From an uncultured Candidatus Saccharibacteria bacterium (lineage in GTDB: Bacteria; Patescibacteria; Saccharimonadia; Saccharimonadales; UBA10212), in the NCBI GenBank assembly GCA_946478715.1, contig CAMLDA010000007.1:1-11707 (forward strand): a DNA stretch of 11,707 nucleotides, in the 5' to 3' direction. The notes below the pieces were generated by a model that saw nothing but the letters and a program-made list of their open reading frames with translations, was not told where the DNA came from and did no database searches. Numbering within the stretch: the stretch's first letter is position 1; every line of letters begins with the position of its first letter. A program made the position numbers and the translations under genes. Positions 4,342 to 11,304 of the stretch are shown here, one piece after another.

Positions 4342-4965
4342 TTATTGGCGCTCAAGCACAACAAGCTTGGTGGTGTCGCTTAGCTCGGAAGGCTTGATTT
4401 TGTACTTGGCCGCGGTCTCTGCGACTTCCATACCAAGGCCTTTTATGGCATCGGCCAGCTCGGCCTGGGCGACTTCATAGCGGATTGCCTTGTCGGCATA
4501 GTGGGTGGGGATGACCACTTTAGGCTCTATCTGTTTGATAACGTTCAGCGCCCCTACCCCGTCCAGGGTGTAACCAAAGCCCCCGACCGGCACAATGGCG
4601 GCGTCGACCATGCCGATAGCCTCCAGCTGGTCCTCGGTAAGTTCCGGAAATATGTGCCCCAGGATTACTACTTTGGTGTCATCGGCTTCCACGGTGTAGA
4701 TAACGGCGTTATGCTTGCCTTCTTCGTCCATATGGGCCCGGGCGGCGATGCCACGGATAACCACGCCGCTGATTTCGTATTCGCCGGGCATCTCCGCCCG
4801 GAAAGCGGTTTCGTGCTGCGGTAAATCCCGGTTGGTGCGCAGGCTTATATCCGTGGGTTTGGTGACGCTTTTGAGGCCCAGGGCAGCCAGATTATCATCG
4901 ATTACTATCTGGGCCTTCTTGGCGGCCAGCCTTACGCAATTAGCTCCATAATAAGTCAGTTCCAC
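4342..4965 (-). CDS. Metallo-beta-lactamase-fold protein, metal ligands largely lost
   Basis: The 207-residue protein follows the UlaG-like (COG2220) branch of the metallo-beta-lactamase fold: start MELTYYGANCVRL (family pattern I-x-Y-x-G-H-S-x-x), PGEYEISG at 60-67, an ILGH strand at 101-104, PVGGFGYTLD at 126-135 and IPTHY at 152-156. The metal-binding residues are mostly gone. The early His is A8, the H-x-H-x-D-H block is replaced around 39-50 by DISLRTNRDLPQ, and of the classical ligands only H155 is plainly kept, with H104 near another site. It is therefore probably not a hydrolase and may bind a ligand or partner. The start is GTG at 4963-4965 with GGAGAG ahead. It lies 17 bases after the winged-helix gene, in the same unit. 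Confidence 0.82.
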   Translation of the reverse strand: MELTYYGANCVRLAAKKAQIVIDDNLAALGLKSVTKPTDISLRTNRDLPQHETAFRAEMPGEYEISGVVIRGIAARAHMDEEGKHNAVIYTVEADDTKVVILGHIFPELTEDQLEAIGMVDAAIVPVGGFGYTLDGVGALNVIKQIEPKVVIPTHYADKAIRYEVAQAELADAIKGLGMEVAETAAKYKIKPSELSDTTKLVVLERQ

Positions 4966-4982
4966 TTATCTCTCCTTCCCTG

Positions 4983-5627
4983 TTAAACCTGTAAATCTTG
5001 GGTATTAATGATAACTTGCTTCTTAGCCCGCAGGACGTTCGTGATGAACCGGTCGTTTATAGACAGGCGGTACCTGTAATTTTCCAGCGACATGTCGGTA
5101 TAACGCAGCTCCTTGTTCTCGGCTTTTTCCAAATCGGACATGAACTTGTCCAGCTTGGACGGGCTGACATTGCCCACCACCAGCACGTCGATGCCGGCGA
5201 TATCGTCGCGGGTAAACTGCCCGGTAAGCAGAGCCAGATCGACCCTGCCCAGCGACCGGAAACCTTTGGCCAGGGGATGTTCGGCCGACACATCGGCCTT
5301 GGGAGCGGCCGGTTCGGTATCGGCTTTCTTATCCTTTTTAGCGGCTTTCGCCGGAGCGGGCGCGGCATCTTTCAGGCCGCCGAATATCATGCCCAGCGGC
5401 CGGTAATGTTCGTACTGCTGGTTGACTTCGTAATAAAGGCGGTTCTGCGTAGCGTCGCTGGTAATGATGCCGATGCTGAGCAAATTAGAGAGTTCTCGGC
5501 GGACAGAGTTTATCTGCTCGTCAATCTTGCGGGTAATTTCGCGCACATAAAATGCACGGTTGGGGTTTGAATAAAAAAGCTGCAGCAGCTTTACCCTCGT
5601 CTTACTCCCAAACAGTTGTTCAATCAC
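4983..5627 (-). CDS. Winged-helix regulator with degenerate nucleotidyltransferase-like domain
   Basis: Residues 1-75 form a winged-helix DNA-binding domain of a form frequent in Patescibacteria (MIEQLFGSKTRVKLLQLF, then VREITRKIDEQINSVRRELSNL as recognition region). Residues 88-118 are a low-complexity Ala/Lys/Pro linker. Residues 119-214 look like a minimal nucleotidyltransferase, but the GS and D-x-D motifs are eroded (LLTGQFTRDDIAGIDVLVVG, 133-152) and only one acid of the pair is kept, so catalysis is unlikely. The start is GTG at 5625-5627 with GAGGT ahead. A 7+7 palindrome covers the -10, suggesting self-regulation. It is co-transcribed with the metallo-beta-lactamase-fold gene. Its targets are unknown. 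Confidence 0.82.
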   Translation of the reverse strand: MIEQLFGSKTRVKLLQLFYSNPNRAFYVREITRKIDEQINSVRRELSNLLSIGIITSDATQNRLYYEVNQQYEHYRPLGMIFGGLKDAAPAPAKAAKKDKKADTEPAAPKADVSAEHPLAKGFRSLGRVDLALLTGQFTRDDIAGIDVLVVGNVSPSKLDKFMSDLEKAENKELRYTDMSLENYRYRLSINDRFITNVLRAKKQVIINTQDLQV

Positions 5628-5637
5628 TATTTTACCT

Positions 5638-5656
5638 CTGTTATTGAGTATAACAG
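5638..5656 (-). promoter_or_regulatory. Palindromic operator over the -10 box of the winged-helix gene
   Basis: CTGTTAT and ATAACAG are separated by five bases, with TATACT (5647-5652, minus strand) inside. It lies 11 bases before the GTG start and just after the end of miaA. A DNA-binding protein encoded immediately downstream is the obvious candidate to bind it. No good -35 is seen. Confidence 0.5.
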
Positions 5657-5677
5657 AACGAACACGCGAACGCTAAT

Positions 5678-6544
5678 TTAGGTGTTCAAGGAGCGGCGTA
5701 TGAAACTGTCCGCTTCTCCGATTGAACTAAACCAGTGTATGTCAGGGTTCCGTTTGAACCATGTGCGCTGCCGCTTGGCGAGCTTCATAGTGGCCGAAAT
5801 TATCCGCCGGCGGGTTTCTTCCAGGCTCTGGGCGCCTTCAAAATACTCCCGCCATTCGCGGTAGCCTATGCCCTTCATAGGCTCTATGCCCCAGCCGTAC
5901 TTATCGGCCAGGTTTCCGACCTCCTGCTCCAGGCCGGCGGCCAGCATCCTGTCGGTGCGTTTTTCTACATGTTCCCGGAGCTTATCGTTATCTAGTTTCA
6001 GCCCGACAATCAGCGTACCCGCGCGCAGCGCGCCTTTGACGGGCTTCTGGCCGCCGGCTTCTATGGCCCGGATTACCCGGCGTTTGTTACGGATATCCAC
6101 GCCGTCCAAGCCTATATTCCGCGAAGCAGCCAGCTTTAGGAGTTCTTCCAGGCGGAGGCTGTCCAGCCATTCCCGCTCATCACTGTTGGGCAGAAATCCA
6201 AAGTCGTAAAGCACGCTATCTATATATAGGCCCGTGCCGCCGGCTAAGATGGGCAGTTTCCCCTTGCGGCGGATTTCCGCGATGGCTTTTTCGGCCATCT
6301 CTTTGAATAGAGGCGCGTTAAAGCCTTCAGCTGGCTCCCTGACATCAATTAAGTGGTGTTTTACGGCCTTTTGTTGCATAGTAGTGGGTTTGCCGGTGCC
6401 GATATCAAAACCGCGGTAAACGGTCCAGGAATCGGCCTGGATAATCTCACCCCTGTAAGATTTAGCCATCTTAAGGGCTAAATCGGATTTTCCAGAGGCG
6501 GTTTCACCTACGATGGCTATGAGTTCTGATTTGGCGGCCACCAC
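5678..6544 (-). CDS. miaA: tRNA dimethylallyltransferase
   Basis: MiaA transfers the dimethylallyl group to N6 of A37 in tRNAs that read codons beginning with U. The P-loop GETASGKS is at residues 13-20. The next block ADSWTVYRGFDIGTGKPT (37-54) corresponds to the family's ADSMQVYRGMDIGTAKP, with T for the conserved Q. GGTGLYID lies near 102-109, the IGYREW segment near 226-231 and KRQRTWFKR near the C-terminus. At 288 residues it is close to the usual 290-315. The start is one of two adjacent GTG codons (6544 or 6541), inside the end of the alkyltransferase-like gene (28-base overlap), so translation is coupled. It is third in a thrS-ATL-miaA cluster. The isoprenoid donor must come from elsewhere or from a host. 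Confidence 0.95.
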   Translation of the reverse strand: MVAAKSELIAIVGETASGKSDLALKMAKSYRGEIIQADSWTVYRGFDIGTGKPTTMQQKAVKHHLIDVREPAEGFNAPLFKEMAEKAIAEIRRKGKLPILAGGTGLYIDSVLYDFGFLPNSDEREWLDSLRLEELLKLAASRNIGLDGVDIRNKRRVIRAIEAGGQKPVKGALRAGTLIVGLKLDNDKLREHVEKRTDRMLAAGLEQEVGNLADKYGWGIEPMKGIGYREWREYFEGAQSLEETRRRIISATMKLAKRQRTWFKRNPDIHWFSSIGEADSFIRRSLNT

Positions 6545-6846
6545 AGCAACCTTTCTACGTTCACCCTGAAATCATCCGTTACTTCTACTCCTTCGGCTTC
6601 CAGGACCTGCTTGTGGCCTGATAAGCCGCCGGGGTAACCTTCGGCCAGAGAGCCGGATTTCTTGACCACCCTTTGCCACGGCAGGCCGGGGTCGCCCCAA
6701 TGGGCTATGCCGCCGACCACTCGGGCTGAATAAGGGCTGCCGGCCAGCGCCGCCAGCTGCCCGTAGGTCATCACCCGCCCCTTGGGAATCTGGGCCACCA
6801 GCGCGTATATCCTGTCCCGGAATTGCTTATTTACGGTCTCGGACAT
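6517..6846 (-). CDS. Alkyltransferase-like protein (ATL), DNA lesion recognition
   Basis: The 109-residue protein has the DNA-binding domain of O6-alkylguanine-DNA alkyltransferase but cannot transfer alkyl groups. The active-site PCHRV is PWQRV (56-60), with W57 in place of the cysteine, the mark of ATL proteins (Atl1, YbaZ). These bind O6-alkylguanine and hand it to nucleotide excision repair. Also visible are VMTYGQLA (25-32, recognition helix region), ARVVGG (41-46, with arginine finger R42) and the GHK segment at 77-79. The start is ATG at 6844-6846, overlapping the end of thrS by 20 bases; a TTG three codons upstream is less likely. It overlaps miaA at the other end, so all three genes are one unit. 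Confidence 0.9.
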   Translation of the reverse strand: MSETVNKQFRDRIYALVAQIPKGRVMTYGQLAALAGSPYSARVVGGIAHWGDPGLPWQRVVKKSGSLAEGYPGGLSGHKQVLEAEGVEVTDDFRVNVERLLWWPPNQNS

Positions 6847-8068
6847 CTTGAGCAAGGCGTGCCAGAAGTTCGTCCGCTGGCATTTCGGGGATTTCCGGCA
6901 GGTCCGAGCGGTTCCTGGGCGCCAGCTTGCCGCTTTCCACCTCTTTGGCGCCGATTACTACCGTGTAAGGAATCTTCATTACTTCTGCTTCGCGGATTTT
7001 CTTGCCGACCGACTCTTTGGAATTATCCAGCTCGGCGCGCAGGCCTAAGGCCTTGGCCTTATCCAGGATTTCCCAGGTCTTATGTATAACGCCTTCATCG
7101 TCGTTGACGGTGGCTACCCTAAGCTGTTCCGGTGCCAGCCAAAGCGGCAAATGCCCGTTGGTGTGCTCCAGGTAAACCGCCAGAAAACGCTCAAACGACC
7201 CCAGTAATGCCTTATGTATCATGACCACTGGCTTCTCGGCGCCGTCGCTATCTATATATGTCAGGCCGAAGCGCTCCGGCATAACAAAATCCAGCTGTTC
7301 GGTGGCACACTGCCACTCCCGCCCTAAGGAGTCGGTAACCATGATATCGATTTTTGGCCCGTAAAAGGCGGCTTCGCCCTCGGCGATTTCATACTTTAGC
7401 TCTAACTTCTTGGCTACGTCTTCGATAATCCGCTGGGCACGGTCCCAGTTGTCTTTTTCCCCCAGATAGCCCTCGGAGTCGTCGCGGAACGAAAGCCTGG
7501 CCCGGAAATCCATGCCGAATACCCGGTACATCTCCTTGATCATCTCCATGATGGTGCGGAATTCCTGCTCGATTTCGTCCAGCCGGCAAAAGATATGACC
7601 GTCATCTATGGATATTGAGCGGACGCGCATCAGGCCGTTCAGCTCGCCTTTCTTTTCATCCCGGTACTGGATGGTGTTCTCCATATAACGGATAGGCAGT
7701 TCGCGGTAGCTGCGGGGGCGGCTGGCATAAATCTGGATGTGGTGGGGGCAGTTCATGGGCTTTAAGACCATCTGGTCCTTGGTTTCCTGGCTTTTGACTA
7801 AAAACAGCTCGTGGCCGAACTTATCCCAGTGGCCGCTGGTCTTATACAGGTCTTCCTTGGTGATATGTGGAATGGCTACCTTCTGGAAGCCGTTTTTGCG
7901 CTGTAACTCCTCTGAAAAGCCCCATAATTCATCCTTTAAGATAGTGCCGCGGGGCGTGAATAGCGGCAAACCCGGGCCTACCAGGTCGCTGAAGGTGAAT
8001 AGGTCAAGCTCATAGCCTAAGCGGCGGTGATCCGGGGCCTGCGGCTGCTCATTCTGTGGTTCATCCAT
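6827..8068 (-). CDS. thrS: Threonyl-tRNA synthetase, short form without TGS and editing domains
   Basis: ThrRS charges tRNA-Thr. The 413 residues correspond only to the class II catalytic core (about 14-305) and the anticodon-binding domain (about 312-405). The usual N-terminal TGS and editing domains (some 230 residues in E. coli) are absent, and the ORF begins right at the core with DHRRLGYELDLF. The zinc ligands are C107 in MNCPHH, H158 in DDGHIF and H285 in MIHKALLGSFERF. Motif 2 is RYMENTIQYRDEKKGELNGLMRVRS-like at about 127-151. Without editing domain it cannot clear Ser-tRNA-Thr in cis. No separate editing protein is in the window. The start is ATG at 8066-8068. It heads the thrS-ATL-miaA unit and is preceded by a leader with a terminator hairpin. 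Confidence 0.96.
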   Translation of the reverse strand: MDEPQNEQPQAPDHRRLGYELDLFTFSDLVGPGLPLFTPRGTILKDELWGFSEELQRKNGFQKVAIPHITKEDLYKTSGHWDKFGHELFLVKSQETKDQMVLKPMNCPHHIQIYASRPRSYRELPIRYMENTIQYRDEKKGELNGLMRVRSISIDDGHIFCRLDEIEQEFRTIMEMIKEMYRVFGMDFRARLSFRDDSEGYLGEKDNWDRAQRIIEDVAKKLELKYEIAEGEAAFYGPKIDIMVTDSLGREWQCATEQLDFVMPERFGLTYIDSDGAEKPVVMIHKALLGSFERFLAVYLEHTNGHLPLWLAPEQLRVATVNDDEGVIHKTWEILDKAKALGLRAELDNSKESVGKKIREAEVMKIPYTVVIGAKEVESGKLAPRNRSDLPEIPEMPADELLARLAQDVRDRK

Positions 8069-8121
8069 AATCGATTCTCATAATAACACCTTAAAGCCCG
8101 CTTTTTAAGCTCGTAATAAAC

Positions 8122-8172
8122 GAAAAAGGCTGGTTTTTGAGAAATCTCGCAATTTTCCTCAAATCCCAGCCT
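8122..8172 (-). promoter_or_regulatory. Terminator/attenuator in the thrS leader
   Basis: On the minus strand AGGCTGG (8166-8172) pairs with CCAGCCT (8127-8133) and TTTGAG (8158-8163) with CTCAAA (8136-8141), followed directly by five T. It ends about 54 bases before the thrS ATG. A second hairpin, CGAGTTG-TTAA-CAGCTCG, precedes it at 8176-8193. No T-box signature (AGGGTGGNACCGCG) is present, so the sensing mechanism, if any, is different. Confidence 0.6.
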
Positions 8173-8215
8173 CTGTCGAGCTGTTAACAACTCGGCAAAA
8201 CTCAACCTACGAACG

Positions 8216-8221
8216 AGTATA
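8216..8221 (-). promoter_or_regulatory. Probable -10 box for thrS
   Basis: TATACT on the minus strand predicts a start near 8209 and a leader of about 140 nt. The -35 position falls in the palindromic stem at 8225-8248 and does not resemble TTGACA. Confidence 0.4.
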
Positions 8222-8224
8222 TAT

Positions 8225-8254
8225 GTACTAGCCTTATTTGGCTAGTACTTTTTT
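8225..8254 (+). terminator. Orphan plus-strand terminator upstream of tRNA-Val
   Basis: GTACTAGCC, loop TTATTT, GGCTAGTAC and six T form a textbook plus-strand terminator, but no plus-strand gene ends here. Either an unannotated plus-strand RNA antisense to the thrS leader stops here, or the stem serves as an operator in the thrS promoter. The remaining gap up to tRNA-Val is A/T-rich and holds only the tRNA promoter. Confidence 0.65.
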
Positions 8255-8328
8255 GATAGATTTTTAAACAGAATCATTTTATAATTTTTATATCATATAT
8301 GAGTATTTATTCTATACCCTATTTGAGA

Positions 8329-8337
8329 TGATATAAT
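8329..8337 (+). promoter_or_regulatory. Extended -10 promoter of tRNA-Val and the ketoacyl synthase gene
   Basis: TG-A-TATAAT is a perfect extended -10, compensating for the lack of a -35. It predicts a start at about 8344, five bases before the tRNA. Confidence 0.7.
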
Positions 8338-8348
8338 TAGGCGATTCC

Positions 8349-8425
8349 GGGCGGTTAGCTCATTTGGCTAGAGCGCATCCTTGACGTGGATGAGGTGACA
8401 GGTTCGAATCCTGTACCGCCCACCA
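8349..8425 (+). tRNA. tRNA-Val (GAC), CCA encoded
   Basis: A 77-nt cloverleaf: acceptor GGGCGGT with ACCGCCC, D-stem GCTC with GAGC, anticodon stem CATCC with GGATG around TTGACGT, and T-stem ACAGG with CCTGT around TTCGAAT. The anticodon is GAC, reading valine GUC/GUU. A73 and an encoded CCA follow. The ketoacyl synthase gene begins 26 bases later, so the tRNA is probably cut out of its mRNA leader. Confidence 0.96.
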
Positions 8426-8450
8426 TTTTAAATAAAGGCAGGAGAGACCC

Positions 8451-9851
8451 GTGGCTTCCAAAGAGAATTATGATGATTGCCGGGTGGTGATAACCGGCGT
8501 AGGGGGGCTTTCTCCTGTTGGAAACGTAAAAATGCGCGCCGATGAAGGAGAGCCGACGGCCTGGACCAATGTTCTAGCCGGTCACGGCGGCGTTACGGAT
8601 ATAAGAGAAACGGTGCTGGCCGACTATAAAGATTACCAGCAATTAGTCCCCCTAAAACTAGGTGCCGGCGTGAAAGAGGATGTGGAAGGCCACCCTTTGA
8701 TTAGGGATAATAAAGCGTCAAAATACTGGGGCCGACCCGGGATGATGGCGGCCATAGCCATGAGTGAAGCCTTGGAGAGCGCGGGCGTGGACCTGGAGGC
8801 TATGGATAGGTGGCGAATCGGCCATTATATGGGTTCGGTCTTTGGGGGTAATGGCTACTCGCATCATGTAGACCTGACCAAAGAAAAGCTTCTTCCCAGA
8901 GAGGGTACTAAAAATTTATTCGGTCAGACCGGCTTAGGACCGGCAAGTTTCTTTGGGCTTCATGGCCGTGGCGGCGTGGAGGCGGTAGAGTGCGCCAGCA
9001 GCGCCTTTGCTGTTGAGTCCGGTATAAAAGACCTGTTGCCCCAGCGGTTCGGCCGTGAACTGCGGGCACCGATAGCCGATATGGTGATAGTAGGCGGAAC
9101 AGATGGGACTTTCGTACCGGAACCGGTGGCGCATTTTGTCAAAGCTTTCCGGGGCGCGCCGGATGTTGAAACCGAAGACCCGGCCCAGGCTCCCCGACCG
9201 TTCGATAGGAACACCAAGGGGTTCGTGGTAGGTGAAGGCGCGGTAGCAATGGTGGCCGAGCTGTGGCAGAACGCACAGGCCCGGGGCGTCAAAGAAGAAG
9301 ATGTACTAGCCGAAATAATCGGCTTTAACACCTTGACTCATGCTAATAATGTCACTTTGGCCGGGCTGGAAGGACAAGTCAGGACCATGACCGCTGTCCT
9401 TGAGATGGCGGGCGTAGCGCTGGGAGAGACCGTATATGTACGGGCCCACGGAACGGGCACGCTGGCCGGCGACGGCCGGGAAGCTTTAGCCGTAAGAGAA
9501 GTAATCCGGCGCCAAGGCTTGGATTCAGCTGACTTTTATATCAATTCCACGATGTGGGCCACCGCGCATACTATGGGGCCAGCCGGCGTATTAGGCCTAT
9601 ACTATGCCGCCATGGCTGTAAAGCATGGGGAGATACCCCGCCCCCATAAGATAACCGACCCCATACCGGAACTGACCGACCCACGCAACGACCTTAGTCT
9701 TAGCGGTGATTTGGCCGATTTACCCGGTAATTTACCCCAGATTCCAGAGGATAATGTCACCGGAAGCGCGGCACCGAATGTAGCTATCACTAACGCCTAT
9801 GGATTCTCTGGCGGCGGTACTTCTATCGCTGTCAGGAAATTCGCGGCCTAG
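8451..9851 (+). CDS. Beta-ketoacyl synthase family protein (FabF-like), divergent active site
   Basis: The 466-residue protein has the KAS/thiolase fold of FabF-type condensing enzymes, which extend acyl chains by decarboxylative condensation. The Cys-His-His triad is kept: C181 (ECASSAFA), H333 (RAHGTGT-LAGD) and H373 (ATAHTMGPAG). Other family marks are RPFD at 249-252, GFVVGEGA at 257-264 and a final NAYGFSGGGTS. Two parts deviate: the lysine of the NSTK segment that assists decarboxylation is M368 (NSTMWATAH), and the gating GFGG is GFSGG. It is about 50 residues longer than FabF (410-415), with insertions before the Cys and near the C-terminus. The start is GTG at 8451 with AGGAG upstream. 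No acyl carrier protein or other fatty-acid gene is nearby, so its substrate is unclear. Confidence 0.9.
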   Translation: MASKENYDDCRVVITGVGGLSPVGNVKMRADEGEPTAWTNVLAGHGGVTDIRETVLADYKDYQQLVPLKLGAGVKEDVEGHPLIRDNKASKYWGRPGMMAAIAMSEALESAGVDLEAMDRWRIGHYMGSVFGGNGYSHHVDLTKEKLLPREGTKNLFGQTGLGPASFFGLHGRGGVEAVECASSAFAVESGIKDLLPQRFGRELRAPIADMVIVGGTDGTFVPEPVAHFVKAFRGAPDVETEDPAQAPRPFDRNTKGFVVGEGAVAMVAELWQNAQARGVKEEDVLAEIIGFNTLTHANNVTLAGLEGQVRTMTAVLEMAGVALGETVYVRAHGTGTLAGDGREALAVREVIRRQGLDSADFYINSTMWATAHTMGPAGVLGLYYAAMAVKHGEIPRPHKITDPIPELTDPRNDLSLSGDLADLPGNLPQIPEDNVTGSAAPNVAITNAYGFSGGGTSIAVRKFAA

Positions 9852-9852
9852 A

Positions 9853-11001
<1,149 letters not shown>

Positions 11002-11007
11002 TTAGCA

Positions 11008-11033
11008 TAAGCGTTTGACTGTCAAAGCGCTTA
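11008..11033. repeat. 12+12 inverted repeat between tgt and the 40-residue ORF
   Basis: TAAGCG-TTTGAC and GTCAAA-CGCTTA face each other around one T, with one extra G. Each arm contains a -35-like TTGAC: TTGACA on the minus strand (11020-11025, towards tgt) and TTGACT on the plus strand (11015-11020, towards the small ORF), so it could be an operator of two divergent promoters. The -10 partners are poor on both sides. Confidence 0.55.
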
Positions 11034-11068
11034 TTGATAACCTTAATCCCGTTAATCGTGAGGTAAGT

Positions 11069-11191
11069 TTGAGTAGTAAGAAAAGCAAGGAAGCTTTAGA
11101 TGGCTTCCAGCTGTTTTACGAAGAGATCGTTAACATAAAACCGCAAAGCCGTATCCGCCGCGTAAGGCAGCAGAGTTCGGCCAGCGCCTAA
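11069..11191 (+). CDS. Putative 40-residue basic protein
   Basis: A short ORF with TTG start at 11069, GAGGT four bases upstream, TAA stop, and a strong terminator 20 bases later. The product is MSSKKSKEALDGFQLFYEEI followed by a basic stretch (IKPQSRIRRVRQQ). It has the charged, amphipathic makeup of a real small protein rather than noise, with an acidic helix (7-22) and an arginine-rich tail that could bind nucleic acid. No family is recognised. Its own ribosome site and terminator argue for a discrete unit; the alternative is a small RNA. Confidence 0.5.
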   Translation: MSSKKSKEALDGFQLFYEEIVNIKPQSRIRRVRQQSSASA

Positions 11192-11211
11192 CAGAGATAA
11201 AGAAGTTCTAC

Positions 11212-11240
11212 GCCACCTTGTAACAGAGGTGGCTTTTTTT
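11212..11240 (+). terminator. Terminator of the 40-residue ORF
   Basis: GCCACCT, an eight-base loop, AGGTGGC and seven T: a strong Rho-independent terminator. Confidence 0.85.
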
Positions 11241-11288
11241 ATTCCCCAGATATTCCCTACTTTTCCACTGGTAAAAACAATAGCGTTA

Positions 11289-11304
11289 TGACAATATGTT
11301 GACA
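11289..11304. promoter_or_regulatory. NrdR-box-like dyad at the start of the nrdR-like gene
   Basis: TGACAATATGTTGACA fits the core of the known NrdR box (ACACWATATHTNGTGT) in the central CAATAT-T-G part, though not in the outer bases, and 12 of 16 positions are symmetric. It ends at the A of the start codon, so binding could block the gene's own expression. Confidence 0.3.

Noticed and set aside
8017..8205. 62-residue minus-strand ORF across the thrS leader
   Set aside because: It starts at TTG without a proper ribosome site, runs through the terminator stem, overlaps the thrS start in another frame, and lacks the threonine run expected of a leader peptide.
8069..8215. T-box riboswitch upstream of thrS
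   Set aside because: The invariant AGGGTGGNACCGCG T-box sequence is absent.
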